This document shows, in pieces, positions 27,370 to 35,615 of a DNA stretch of 64,000 bases. Every line of letters begins with the position of its first letter. The first letter of the stretch is position 1. The notes below the pieces were generated by a model. That model was not told the origin of the DNA. It was given only the letters and a program-made list of their open reading frames with translations, and made no database searches. The translations under genes and the position numbers were made by a program. The stretch lies in assembly GCF_014640315.1 (NCBI RefSeq), contig NZ_BMGS01000002.1, forward strand, positions 95,263 to 159,262, read 5' to 3'. Source of the DNA: Hymenobacter glacieicola (lineage in GTDB: Bacteria; Bacteroidota; Bacteroidia; Cytophagales; Hymenobacteraceae).

Positions 27370-28395
27370 ATGCGGTACGGATATTGGATGCCCGTTTTCG
27401 GCGGGTGGTTGCGCAACGTAGAGGACGAAAACATGCGCGCCGACTGGGACTACGTGAAGACGCTAGCCCAGCGCAGCGAGGATCTGGGCTACGACCTCTC
27501 CCTGATTGCCGAGCTGAACCTCAACGACATCAAAGGCGAGGAAGCGCCCTCCTTGGATGCCTGGAGCACGGCGGCGGCCCTGGCGGCCGTCACCAAGAAA
27601 ATTGAGCTGATGGTGGCCGTGCGCCCTACCTTCCACTCCCCGGCCCTGCTAGCCAAGCAGGCCGCCAACATCGACCACATCAGCAACGGGCGCCTGAGTT
27701 TGAACGTGGTGTCGTCGTGGTGGCAGGATGAGGCCAAGAAGTACGGCGTGCACTTCGAGCAGCACGACGACCGGTACGCCCGCACTGCCGAGTGGCTGCA
27801 CGTGGTCGACAACCTCTGGAAGCAGGACCACTTCTCCTTCGAGGGCAAGTTCTACAAGGTCACCGATTCGATTCTGCAGCCCAAGCCCGTGTCGCGCCCG
27901 CGGCCGTTCATTTACGCCGGCGGCGAATCGGAGGCGGCCAAAAACCTGATTGCCGCCCAGTGCGACGGCTACGTGATGCACGGCGACGAGCCCGCCGCCA
28001 TCGGCCGCCGCATCCAGGATTTGCAGGAGCGCCGCGACCGGCTGGGCCTACCCCCCATGAAGTTCGGGGTGGCCGCCTACAGCATCGTGCGCAACACCGA
28101 AGCCGAGGTAAAAAAAGAGCTGGAGCGCATCACCAACGTGCAGGGCTCGGCCGCCGGCTACAAGAACTACCAGCAGTGGCTGGCCGGCACCCAGCTCGAA
28201 AACCAGGTTTCCTTGCAGGATTACTCCGTGTCGAACCGCGGCCTGCGCTCCGGCCTCACGGGCACGCCCCAGCAAGTGGCCGACCGCATCGGCGCCTTCG
28301 AGGACGTGGGCGTGGACCTGTTCCTGCTCCAGTGCAGCCCCCAGTTGGAAGAAATGGAGCGGTTCTCGGAAGCTGTAATCCAGGTGCTGGCGTAA
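27370..28395 (+). CDS. Luciferase-like flavin-dependent monooxygenase, SfnG/SsuD-like
   Basis: 341 residues of the bacterial luciferase (LLM) family. It starts RYGYWMPVFGGWLRNV and has NGRLSLNVVSSWWQDEAKKYG, the EHDDRYAR-like segment (EQHDDRYARTAEWL), LQPKPVSRPRPFIYAGGES and GTPQQVADRI. These match dimethylsulfone and alkanesulfonate monooxygenases, which use FMNH2 and O2 to release sulfite from organosulfur compounds. No flavin reductase gene is next to it. Control by a SAM riboswitch supports a sulfur-scavenging job. The prophage is inserted 5 bp after the stop, so the operon's own terminator is now at 63921. Confidence 0.85.
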   Translation: MRYGYWMPVFGGWLRNVEDENMRADWDYVKTLAQRSEDLGYDLSLIAELNLNDIKGEEAPSLDAWSTAAALAAVTKKIELMVAVRPTFHSPALLAKQAANIDHISNGRLSLNVVSSWWQDEAKKYGVHFEQHDDRYARTAEWLHVVDNLWKQDHFSFEGKFYKVTDSILQPKPVSRPRPFIYAGGESEAAKNLIAAQCDGYVMHGDEPAAIGRRIQDLQERRDRLGLPPMKFGVAAYSIVRNTEAEVKKELERITNVQGSAAGYKNYQQWLAGTQLENQVSLQDYSVSNRGLRSGLTGTPQQVADRIGAFEDVGVDLFLLQCSPQLEEMERFSEAVIQVLA

Positions 28396-28410
28396 GGAAG
28401 TGATGGGGGT

Positions 28411-28540
28411 AGAACAAAAGGGACAAAAAAGAGCCTCTAAAAATTTCGCGAAAAAATCTGCGAAAACGGCCTAATCTGGCTGGATTGGCCTTTTTTCAAC
28501 CTTTCTCCCAAAAATTCGCGAAAAATCGGACGGGACAAAA
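28411..28540 (+). promoter_or_regulatory. Left-end transposase binding sites (L1, L2)
   Basis: GGGACAAAAAA at 28420-28430 and AATCGGACGGGACAAAA at 28524-28540, starts 112 bp apart. The second shares AATC...CGGGACAAA with the two right-end sites. In Mu, L1 and L2 are about 105 bp apart, so the layout is the same. AAATTCGCGAAAAATC-like boxes at 28443-28458 and 28513-28528 form an additional repeat of about 70-bp spacing in this stretch. Confidence 0.8.
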
Positions 28541-28610
28541 GGTTTGACCGGGCTTGGATAGAACTTGGATTGGTGCCCGGTAAATAGCCTAAACACTCTC
28601 AAAAACTGCG

Positions 28611-28657
28611 AAAACCCTGTTTAAACGGCCTAAAAAACGGTCTTTAAACAGGGTTTT
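28611..28657. terminator. Bidirectional terminator at the repressor gene end
   Basis: A 15-bp perfect AT/GC stem (28611-28625 with 28643-28657) with T runs on both outer sides. The right arm contains the last codons and stop (28644-28646) of the repressor gene. It ends the leftward repressor message and shields the left phage end. Confidence 0.85.
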
Positions 28658-29711
28658 TTGGCTCTTCTTTGCGCAGTTTCCGCATCTCTTCCATCAGGTA
28701 AGACACGTCCGCTTCCAACTCTCCTAAGCGACGGTGAGCGGCAAAGCGAGTGTTAGGAAACTTGAAACTCAGGCGGGCTTTCACGTACCATATTTCAAGC
28801 ACATCTAGGGCGTGTATTTCCTGTGTATCGTACTCTTCATTATCGGACTGTATAACCACGCTCTGACGGTCCAGAATGCGGTTGATTAACCGTTTGATGT
28901 AAACCGTTTCAGGCGTTACAACCACGTATATATAGCCGTTCTTGATGTTCTGGGGCCAATTATCCACGTAGGAAGCAATAACCCAATCATCTTGATGAAA
29001 TGTAGGGGCCATGCTGTTGCCGCGCACCTGGAAGCAGCGGAAAGTAGCATTACGGAAGCCAGAACCAGGGAGTGAAAAGGCTGGTAAGTCACGGATGTAC
29101 TCGGGCTCCATATAATGGCTAGGATAGCCTGCTACGGCAGCTGTAGACACCATAGTGATGTTTTCATTTCCTGCATTGTCCACTGTAACCAGTAACGGAT
29201 GGGTACGAACCTCGAAAGGGACTAGGACATCTGTGTTTTTTGTCCCTTTCGTTTTATCTGCGGACTCAACACTACCATCTACACTACCATCTACACTACC
29301 ATTTAGTGCTAAGTGTTGATTCAATTTCCCCTTAAGTTCATCCTTCTTAGAATCTGGCAATTGCTCAATAGCAGATAGCACACCATTTACATCTAATGAA
29401 AAGGTGGTTGACGTGCCTTTATCTAAACCCATGTTGGCATCTTCTGCACCTAAAATGCCATGTTTATTCAGTACGTCGGGGTTCGTGTACTTGAAAATCA
29501 TGCCGGTGCCATCCATCAACCATTCATAGTTGATGTCAAACTTACTAACCACCTTCATGATGATGTCTAAGGAAGGTGCAGTTATCCCCTTCTCAATTTG
29601 CGAAAGACCAGACCGGCTAATATCCAGTTTCTCAGCCATTTGAGTCTGTGTGAGCCTGCACCAGTCGCGCAAAGTATACAACCTGCCGCCGATTCCGTGC
29701 TTGTCTTTCAT
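28644..29711 (-). CDS. Phage repressor, XRE HTH plus S24/LexA-like peptidase
   Basis: 355 residues. An N-terminal XRE helix-turn-helix (LTQTQMAEKLDISRSGLSQIEKG, about 20-42) is followed by a linker with a 12-bp tandem repeat (29269-29304) that encodes GSVD units, then a LexA/CI-type S24 domain. The catalytic pair is S233 in VRGNSMAPTF and K273 in VYIKRLI. A coiled C-terminus (LGELEADVSYLMEEMRKL) may aid oligomerisation. It is the likely lysogeny repressor, inactivated by RecA-stimulated self-cleavage in the SOS response, unlike Mu c. It is divergent from the early genes. Confidence 0.9.
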   Translation of the reverse strand: MKDKHGIGGRLYTLRDWCRLTQTQMAEKLDISRSGLSQIEKGITAPSLDIIMKVVSKFDINYEWLMDGTGMIFKYTNPDVLNKHGILGAEDANMGLDKGTSTTFSLDVNGVLSAIEQLPDSKKDELKGKLNQHLALNGSVDGSVDGSVESADKTKGTKNTDVLVPFEVRTHPLLVTVDNAGNENITMVSTAAVAGYPSHYMEPEYIRDLPAFSLPGSGFRNATFRCFQVRGNSMAPTFHQDDWVIASYVDNWPQNIKNGYIYVVVTPETVYIKRLINRILDRQSVVIQSDNEEYDTQEIHALDVLEIWYVKARLSFKFPNTRFAAHRRLGELEADVSYLMEEMRKLRKEEPKNPV

Positions 29712-29790
29712 AACTTTTTTGTCAGGATTGCTTGCATTTGTTCAAGATTACTGAACATCTTTGGGACACATAACCCAAAGGTTAGGAAAA
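29712..29790. promoter_or_regulatory. Divergent early control region with inverted repeats
   Basis: This 79-bp gap separates the leftward repressor from the rightward early genes. CTTTGGG-N8-CCCAAAG lies at 29759-29780, CTTG-N8-CAAG at 29731-29746, and TTCA-N7-TGAA at 29741-29755. These are the natural operator candidates for the repressor and the Ner-like protein. Neither promoter matches the host consensus exactly. Confidence 0.55.
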
Positions 29791-30000
29791 ATGACAAAAG
29801 AGAAGCAAAGCCAGTCCGAAAAACTCCGTGAATACGGGGTCACGCTGGCATACCTAGCCCGCTTCGCTAGCCGCACTGTAGGGTATGTGAAGCTGTGGTC
29901 AAGCGGCCAAGAAAAGAGCAAGCATCTGGATGAGAAAGCTGCTGAACTGATTCAAAACCGTCAGGCTGAATTGGCTGCCGAACTAGCTAAAGGCAAATAA
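29791..30000 (+). CDS. Small Ner-position regulator
   Basis: 69 residues from ATG 29791. It is charged, with a helical region EYGVTLAYLARFASRTVGYVKLWSSG (split: YGVTLAYLARFASRTVG then YVKLW) that could be a helix-turn-helix, and a long C-terminal helix. It holds the place of Mu ner between the repressor and the transposase. Its stop overlaps the transposase start (TAATG), so the two are translationally coupled. Ner-like repression of early genes is inferred from position and size only. Confidence 0.55.
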   Translation: MTKEKQSQSEKLREYGVTLAYLARFASRTVGYVKLWSSGQEKSKHLDEKAAELIQNRQAELAAELAKGK

Positions 30001-32186
30001 TGAAGCTAGTTGGTGCCATATTGTACGTTGAGTTCAGCGACCTGAAAGCCGTTGGGGTTTCAGAAAGCTACTTGACGAAAGTAACCTCGGTGGCGCGGAA
30101 GGATGGCGCGTCATCGTGGGTCAACATCCCTAACCCCGAGCGTAAGCCAGGGGAAGGGAAAGTGCTGATTCAGTACGACACCATCCCGGCTTCTACTCGG
30201 GCCAAACTACCGGCCAAAAACGTCCTGCTTCAGCAGCTGGCTGATGACAACCAGCAGCAACAGCGCGAAGCTCAGGAACAAATACTGCGGGGGCTGCTGC
30301 CGCCCGCATCAGCTGAAGACTTGGCTACCCTGCGGGAATACCGCATCACTCGGGAATCAGTAGACCTAGGCACGGGTGAAGCCCTGAAAAATGAACTGTC
30401 TGGCCTGCCTGATACGAAGCTGCGGGCCGCTGTCCTGGCTTGCCGGTGGTTGGCTCTGATGAGTTCGCCCCGCTGGAAGAGCAAGGCTACTCGGGTGAAG
30501 CTCAACCCCGACTTTGCAAAGCTCAGTGATATGCAAATGGCCTGCGTGGCTGTGTATAGTGCTGATGGGGTTGACCTGCCTACGTCGTATTCCAAGGTTC
30601 AGGCAAAGCTGCGGGAATATGAAGAGAATGGGGCGCTGGCTGTAGTGCCGCGCCAATTCGGCAACGTGAACAGCCGGAAGATTGCAGAAGAGCAGTTGGA
30701 AACCCTGATTCAACTGTACTCCGATGCCCGCAAACCTAGCTTTGAGCTGGTGCATCGGTGGTACACGGAAGTGGTAGACAAACGCCGTGAACTTGGGCTG
30801 GAACTGTGGCCGGAAGTAACGGTGGGCACCGTGAAAAACAACCTGATGCTGCCCGATGTGCAGCCGGTTTGGTATCTGCCACGGCATGGCTTCAAAGCCT
30901 GGAAAGAGCGGTATGAATACACCATGCTGCGCCACCGTCCGACCTTCCGGGATGCCCTGTGGGTAGTCGATGGAACGAAGGTGAACTACTACTACCGCAC
31001 GGCTAAGGGGGTAGCGGCTAAGCTTCAGGTTATTGCTGTGATTGATGCCCACTCTGACTACTGGTTGGGCTGGGAATTCTGTGAGCAGGAAGATTCGGAT
31101 GCCGTAGGCCGGGCGCTTCGTGCAGCCCTGCGCACGGCTGGGGGCGTGAAGCCCTGGCAGGTTCAGTACGATAATGACCGTTCTAACCTCAAATTCTTCG
31201 CGAATTGGGCGGGCTTACACTTCCCCGCAATGCCCAATAACGGCCAATCAAAGGTCATTGAACGGGCTTTAGGGGCGCTGCAACAGCATGTAATGCGCCG
31301 CCATCGGTCCTTCACTGGCCAGAACATCACGGCCACCAGCCTGGCAGGTAAGGCCAACCCGGAACTGCTGCGCGAACTGGTGAAGGAAGGGGCGCTGATG
31401 AGCCTGGAAGAAACCATGCGGGAAGCCTCGCTGGACTTCCATGCCTGGAACAACATGGTCAGCAAGAAAGACGGGAAAACTCCGAAGGAACGCTACCTGG
31501 CTAGCCAGCACCCGGAAACCCGGTCCTACTTCACAGAAGAAGACGAAATGGAAACCTTCTGGAAGTGGAATGACCAGCTGATTACCTACCGCAGTGACGA
31601 GTTGCGCATGGTGAAAAGCCGCATCAGCAACCACTACGAGGTAGTAACAGAGCTACCCGGCCCGGTGCCTGGCACCATGACTAAAGTGCCGGACCTGGAC
31701 TTCCATATGCGCAATGTAGGTCAGCGGTTTTGGGTCAAGTATGACCCTGAGCAGGCAGCACCTACCCGCGTGGCTCTCTTCCTCGGGGAAGATAAACGCT
31801 TCGTGGCGTGGGCTGACAACAAGGAAGCTATGCCGGGTGCCTTGGTGGACTACCAGGAAGGCAGCCGCGCCGCCATCAATGCCCGCCTGGCAGCTAAGAA
31901 AGAACAGCGGGCGCAGACTGCGGAACGCTTGGCCAACATCACGGAACGCCTGGACGCGGAAGAGCTGGTGAAGCTAGGTCATGAGTTCGTGCCGAAAGAT
32001 GCCCTGAACGCAGCACAAGCTGATTTAGAAGCTGAAGACGAGGTGCAGGTTACCATCAACCGCCGCCCTGAGCGCAGCAATACCCTAGTACTCTCCCCGG
32101 CTATGGCAGCTGCTACGGAAACCCCGGATGCCATACGACAAGCCCGGTGGGCGCGAATGCAGCAACAGGCTGAAGACGAAGACTAA
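30000..32186 (+). CDS. MuA-like transposase
   Basis: 728 residues. The N-terminal part (1 to about 300) should bind the end sites; the retroviral-integrase-type core lies at about 315-500. Candidate DDE residues are D324 in LWVVDGTKVNY, D391 in QVQYDNDRSN and E421 in GQSKVIERALGALQQHV. The C-terminal basic and coiled part (RLAAKKEQRAQTAERLANI) would contact MuB or ClpX as in Mu. It catalyses strand transfer for integration and replicative transposition. It follows the Ner-like gene with a one-base overlap. Confidence 0.92.
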   Translation: MKLVGAILYVEFSDLKAVGVSESYLTKVTSVARKDGASSWVNIPNPERKPGEGKVLIQYDTIPASTRAKLPAKNVLLQQLADDNQQQQREAQEQILRGLLPPASAEDLATLREYRITRESVDLGTGEALKNELSGLPDTKLRAAVLACRWLALMSSPRWKSKATRVKLNPDFAKLSDMQMACVAVYSADGVDLPTSYSKVQAKLREYEENGALAVVPRQFGNVNSRKIAEEQLETLIQLYSDARKPSFELVHRWYTEVVDKRRELGLELWPEVTVGTVKNNLMLPDVQPVWYLPRHGFKAWKERYEYTMLRHRPTFRDALWVVDGTKVNYYYRTAKGVAAKLQVIAVIDAHSDYWLGWEFCEQEDSDAVGRALRAALRTAGGVKPWQVQYDNDRSNLKFFANWAGLHFPAMPNNGQSKVIERALGALQQHVMRRHRSFTGQNITATSLAGKANPELLRELVKEGALMSLEETMREASLDFHAWNNMVSKKDGKTPKERYLASQHPETRSYFTEEDEMETFWKWNDQLITYRSDELRMVKSRISNHYEVVTELPGPVPGTMTKVPDLDFHMRNVGQRFWVKYDPEQAAPTRVALFLGEDKRFVAWADNKEAMPGALVDYQEGSRAAINARLAAKKEQRAQTAERLANITERLDAEELVKLGHEFVPKDALNAAQADLEAEDEVQVTINRRPERSNTLVLSPAMAAATETPDAIRQARWARMQQQAEDED

Positions 32187-32193
32187 AAACAAA

Positions 32194-32222
32194 CCCGCCC
32201 CACGGGTGCAACCGGGGGCGGG
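32194..32222 (+). terminator. GC hairpin between transposase and MuB genes
   Basis: An 8-bp stem CCCGCCCC (32194-32201) with GGGGCGGG (32215-32222), 8 bp after the transposase stop. No T tract follows. It may lower transcription into, or stabilise, the MuB part of the message. Confidence 0.5.
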
Positions 32223-32258
32223 CTCAATTCAAATACTCACTCTTAACACTCAAAAGTA

Positions 32259-33161
32259 ATGCTGGAATCACAGAAAGAACAAATTGCTCAGGCACTGGAC
32301 GAGTACATGAAGGTGCATGATGTAAGCCAGAACAAGGTTAGCAAGGGCTCTGGTGTATCCGCTGGCTACGTGTCGCAAATCGTGAAGCGCAAGTGGAATG
32401 AAGTGCCTGTAGCGGATGGTAAAACCATATCAATAGGTGACAGCCACTTCCGCAAGCTTCAGGCTTACATGGGCCTGAGCCTGGACGTGTTCCAGACCAA
32501 GAACTTCATGGATGTGCAGATTGCTCTGGATGATGCCCGCCGTACCGTGGCGTACTACATCATTGATGGCGACACGGGCGCAGGTAAAACCTTCGCAATT
32601 ACCGATTACGCCCGCAAGCACTCAGCTACTACCTACGTGGTGAAGTGCTCCAACGCTATGACCGCTACCCAAATGGTGCGGGCTATTTGCCGGGAAGTAG
32701 GTGTGGGCGAACTCGGGGCTACGGGTGCTGTGGAAGACCGCATCAAGGCCATCGCCACCAAGATGAATCGTGAACAGGCGCTGCTGGTGTTCGATGAATC
32801 GGAAACGATGGTGAAGAAATCTCGGGCTTTCGGCTACATCAAAGACCTGTATGACCGGGTGGAAGGTCGCAGCAGCATTGTGATAGCCGGGGCCAATGGC
32901 TTCCTGGATAAGCTGCGCCAAAAGGCCAATTACAATGTAGAGAGCTTCCCGCAGGTGGTGCGCCGCTTCGCTGCCAACCCGGTCATGCTCAGTGGTGGGG
33001 TGGATATGCAGGATGCCATTGACATCTGCGCTGCTCATGGCATTACGAGCAAAAAGGAAGTGGCCGTGCTAGTAGCTGCTAGCCCCAATTACGGCACCCT
33101 CTTCAGCAAGCTGAAGAAGCTGAAAGCTGACCAGGAAATCCTGGCCACCGCCAACGCCTAA
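32259..33161 (+). CDS. MuB-like transposition ATPase
   Basis: 300 residues. An N-terminal DNA-binding helix-turn-helix (VSQNKVSKGSGVSAGYVSQI) precedes an AAA+ domain with Walker A GDTGAGKT at 104-111 and Walker B LLVFDESE at about 175-182. The C-terminal small helical domain is like MuB. It should bind target DNA, deliver it to the transposase and give target immunity. It lies in the order expected for Mu, 72 bp after the transposase gene. Confidence 0.9.
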   Translation: MLESQKEQIAQALDEYMKVHDVSQNKVSKGSGVSAGYVSQIVKRKWNEVPVADGKTISIGDSHFRKLQAYMGLSLDVFQTKNFMDVQIALDDARRTVAYYIIDGDTGAGKTFAITDYARKHSATTYVVKCSNAMTATQMVRAICREVGVGELGATGAVEDRIKAIATKMNREQALLVFDESETMVKKSRAFGYIKDLYDRVEGRSSIVIAGANGFLDKLRQKANYNVESFPQVVRRFAANPVMLSGGVDMQDAIDICAAHGITSKKEVAVLVAASPNYGTLFSKLKKLKADQEILATANA

Positions 33162-33164
33162 GCC

Positions 33165-33377
33165 ATGCAAACACTAGAGCTAACCGAAATCCAAGGATGG
33201 GTACTGCCGGACATGACCCGCAAATACCACTACTACGCAGGTTCCAACACCAGCCTATGCGGTGGATACGAAGCGACACCAGAGCAGCTACAGGATGCTT
33301 ACGACAACAACCACAAGTGCGCTGATAACTGCGCCGCCTGCCAACGCAAACGCCTTCAACTACAGCAAAATGGGTAA
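33165..33377 (+). CDS. Small Cys-rich protein
   Basis: 70 residues, starting 3 bp after the MuB stop and overlapping the next gene by 8 bp, so it is part of the early operon. Four Cys (32, 52, 56, 59) in C-x19-C-x3-C-x2-C could form a zinc site. There is no recognisable family. Function unknown. Confidence 0.7.
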   Translation: MQTLELTEIQGWVLPDMTRKYHYYAGSNTSLCGGYEATPEQLQDAYDNNHKCADNCAACQRKRLQLQQNG

Positions 33378-34023
33378 CCTGATTTCAGCTCACACGGTCC
33401 TGAAGAATAAGTACAAGACCATTGACCTACCTGAGCCGTGGCCGAAGTACATCGGGATTCCTGAAGAGAACTTCCGCATGATTGTCTACGGGCCTTCGGG
33501 CTCGGGCAAAACCACCTTCGTGATGAAGCTCTGCAAAGACCTCACTGAGCTAGGCAAGGTGTACTACAACAGCTCAGAACAGGGGGAAGGCAAGAGTATC
33601 CAGGACAGCTTCAACCGCTGTAACATCCACGAATGCCCCAAAGGAAGCTTCATGCTCGGGGACCGGCATACCTACCAGGAAATGGTGGAAGTCCTGAGCA
33701 AGAAGCGTAGCGCCCCCTTCGTGGTCATTGATTCGCTTCAGTACATGAACCTGACCAAAGGCCAGTATCAGGAGCTGATTGAACGGTTCCCGCGCAAAGC
33801 CTTCATCATCATCAGCTGGTCAGCTGGGGCTACCCCGAAAGGGGAACACGCGAAGGGCATTGAATACATGGTGGACATCAAAACCTACGTGGCAGACGGG
33901 GTAGCCATCAGCAAAAGCCGCTTCGGAGCTACTGAGCCCTACGAAGTTTACCCGCCCCGGCAAACGAAGCCTGCGAAGGTCAAGGAATCCGGTCAACAGC
34001 TAAGCCTGATTGAGAATGGGTAA
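33370..34023 (+). CDS. RecA/RadA-like P-loop ATPase
   Basis: 217 residues from ATG 33370, the start that leaves only 8 bp of overlap with the preceding gene. Walker A is YGPSGSGKTTF (about 40-50), followed by a DnaB/RadA-like strand GKVYYNSSEQGEGKSI and Walker B FVVIDSLQYM. The C-terminus AKVKESGQQLSLIENG is unstructured and ends in a QxSL.-type motif that resembles a sliding-clamp binding peptide. A second ATPase beside MuB is not found in Mu. A role in recombination or in replicative transposition is inferred. Confidence 0.7.
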   Translation: MGNLISAHTVLKNKYKTIDLPEPWPKYIGIPEENFRMIVYGPSGSGKTTFVMKLCKDLTELGKVYYNSSEQGEGKSIQDSFNRCNIHECPKGSFMLGDRHTYQEMVEVLSKKRSAPFVVIDSLQYMNLTKGQYQELIERFPRKAFIIISWSAGATPKGEHAKGIEYMVDIKTYVADGVAISKSRFGATEPYEVYPPRQTKPAKVKESGQQLSLIENG

Positions 34024-34405
34024 GCCGCTAAAGCCCAAAGATGCTGTGACAATCACGGCGAAAAACAGGGTCCGCATCCGGCTGGAAGGCACAGGCCCGA
34101 AGGAAGCCTACGATGCCATGATTCGCTACCTGGACATGGTGAATCCGGTTCTGGCCACCAATAAGAAGGGCATTACCGCAGACACTGCCAGCGTGTACGA
34201 AAGTGCTTCCCTAGTCCTGGACCTGTACGAGTTTCAGATACTTCCGCAGATGCGGCTGGACGCATTGCCGGAGGTGCTGAAGCTGAATGTAACCCGAATA
34301 GAAGCCCTGCGCCTGTGGTGGCTTGCGGCATCGGACCCCACGGGAGTAGGAGAGCAAATACAATGGATTCGCGCACTGAATGAGGTGCATCAAAAACTAG
34401 GATAA
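34016..34405 (+). CDS. Hypothetical early protein
   Basis: 129 residues from ATG 34016, which overlaps the last codons of the ATPase gene. It is mostly helical (EAYDAMIRYLDMVNPVLATN, RIEALRLWWLAASDPTG). It ends in TAATG, overlapping the next start by one base. No family recognised. Tight coupling suggests a function with the ATPase. Confidence 0.7.
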   Translation: MGKPLKPKDAVTITAKNRVRIRLEGTGPKEAYDAMIRYLDMVNPVLATNKKGITADTASVYESASLVLDLYEFQILPQMRLDALPEVLKLNVTRIEALRLWWLAASDPTGVGEQIQWIRALNEVHQKLG

Positions 34406-34821
34406 TGAGCTGGGCACAAGAACTAAAACAGAAGAATGAGCGCACGGAACGCCGGATGCTGCTACTACTCGGGGTAGACCTGGATTGGCTGACTTGGCTG
34501 CGGATGGAAAACATGGTGGCGTGGCTCTGCAAGGAATACGGGGATGGTAGCTACCGCAATGCCATAGCCTCTTCCCCCGAGTTCAAGACGTGGTGGCTGG
34601 CACAGTGGGCAAGTAGGGACGCCGCCCTGAGCAGTCGGATAAAGGTGCTGAACACGGGGGTGATGACCCACAGCGTCAGCCCCGACACCACCCACTTCAT
34701 TCATGAGCAGGAGGAATTCAGGGAACTGTACGTGGCCTACCACGACCCGCTGAAGATGACCAAATACCCTGACCGGGAAATCATCAACGAAATCATCAAG
34801 ACAGCCCGCAAAGCTGCATAG
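34405..34821 (+). CDS. Hypothetical early protein
   Basis: 138 residues, start overlapping the previous stop by one base. Trp- and acidic-rich helical protein (LLGVDLDWLTWLRMENMVAWL, given here as the first long helix in two parts: LLGVDLDWLTW and LRMENMVAWL). No family recognised. Its stop codon TAG (34819-34821) lends its last G to the tRNA-like hairpin that starts at 34821. Confidence 0.7.
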   Translation: MSWAQELKQKNERTERRMLLLLGVDLDWLTWLRMENMVAWLCKEYGDGSYRNAIASSPEFKTWWLAQWASRDAALSSRIKVLNTGVMTHSVSPDTTHFIHEQEEFRELYVAYHDPLKMTKYPDREIINEIIKTARKAA

Positions 34822-34861
34822 CCTGGATGGTCAGCGCCGGGGTTCGACTCCCCGGCCAGGC
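34821..34861 (+). ncRNA. tRNA-like minihelix 1 (acceptor plus T-arm mimic)
   Basis: Outer helix GCCTGG/CCAGGC (34821-34826 with 34856-34861). A 10-nt bulge on the 5' side (34827-34836, starting ATGGTC). Inner helix CCGGGG/CCCCGG (34837-34842 with 34850-34855). Loop TTCGACT (34843-34849), an exact T-loop (TTCRANY). The outer and inner stems stack to 12 bp, the length of acceptor plus T stem in tRNA. There is no anticodon or D arm and no CCA. It lies directly after one stop codon and 44 bp before the Gam-like gene. A second copy is at 35941. Confidence 0.75.
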
Positions 34862-34905
34862 GCTACAGAGTACGCATTTCACCATTTAAACCCCATTCAA
34901 AACCT

Positions 34906-35394
34906 ATGGCAACTACTGCCCAAACCCCGACCACCCGCACGGCCAAAGCTTCCGGTTCCAGGAAGGTGGCCGAAAAACAGATGGACCGCTATGCTGAGTT
35001 GGCCGCGCAGCTGGTGGAAGCAAAGGACGCCTACGAAGCCACCATCAAGCCTCTGACTGATGAAATGGCTGACCTGAAGGTGAAGCTGAATAAGTGGGCT
35101 ACAGACAACCCTGAGGAATTCAAAGGCCAGAAGACGCTGAAGATGGAAGGTGGCGTCCTGGGCTTCAAACTCGGGGCTAAAGCCATCAGCTTTCCCCTAG
35201 ATGCACCAGCTGATATTCAGAAGAAGTACCTAGGCATTGTGAAGAAGGGGCTGCCTGAGGCCATCACGGAAAGCGTTGACGCCAGAACGCTCATTGGTGC
35301 CCTGCCTGCCTTCCCAAACGTTGCCAGCCAGTTGCTGAAGCTTGGCATTTCGATAAAGCAGCCGGACAACTTCTTCATCACACCAAAAAAGTAA
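34906..35394 (+). CDS. gam: Mu Gam-like host-nuclease inhibitor
   Basis: 162 residues, usual for Mu Gam. A coiled N-terminal helix (EKQMDRYAELAAQLVEAKDAY, centred on residues 22-45) leads to a compact beta-containing part (ALSFPL-like region KAISFPLDAP, then the helical GIVKKGLPEAI). This resembles the Gam family, whose dimer covers DNA ends against RecBCD-type exonucleases and is related to Ku. The start follows a 44-nt leader after the tRNA-like element. Confidence 0.75.
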   Translation: MATTAQTPTTRTAKASGSRKVAEKQMDRYAELAAQLVEAKDAYEATIKPLTDEMADLKVKLNKWATDNPEEFKGQKTLKMEGGVLGFKLGAKAISFPLDAPADIQKKYLGIVKKGLPEAITESVDARTLIGALPAFPNVASQLLKLGISIKQPDNFFITPKK

Positions 35395-35397
35395 CTG

Positions 35398-35604
35398 ATG
35401 GAGAAAGGCCAGAAGGTACGTGTGATTCGCGGGCTGTATGCTGATAGCAATGTAGTAGTAGACCGGCCCCACGACAGCTTCCCCAATTTCTACTGGTGCA
35501 TGGTTGAGCGGATGGTAACAAGGTGGAAGCGCGGAAAGAAGGTGCTAGTACCTGGTGAACCACAGGAAGCACTGCTGAACGCTGGCCAGATAGAGAAACG
35601 ATAA
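35398..35604 (+). CDS. Hypothetical small basic protein
   Basis: 68 residues, 3 bp after gam. The start EKGQKVRVIRGLYADSNVVV looks like a small beta-barrel (KOW or SH3-like) segment. The rest is basic (RWKRGKKVLVP). No family recognised. Confidence 0.65.
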   Translation: MEKGQKVRVIRGLYADSNVVVDRPHDSFPNFYWCMVERMVTRWKRGKKVLVPGEPQEALLNAGQIEKR

Positions 35605-35615
35605 AAAATAGACCA

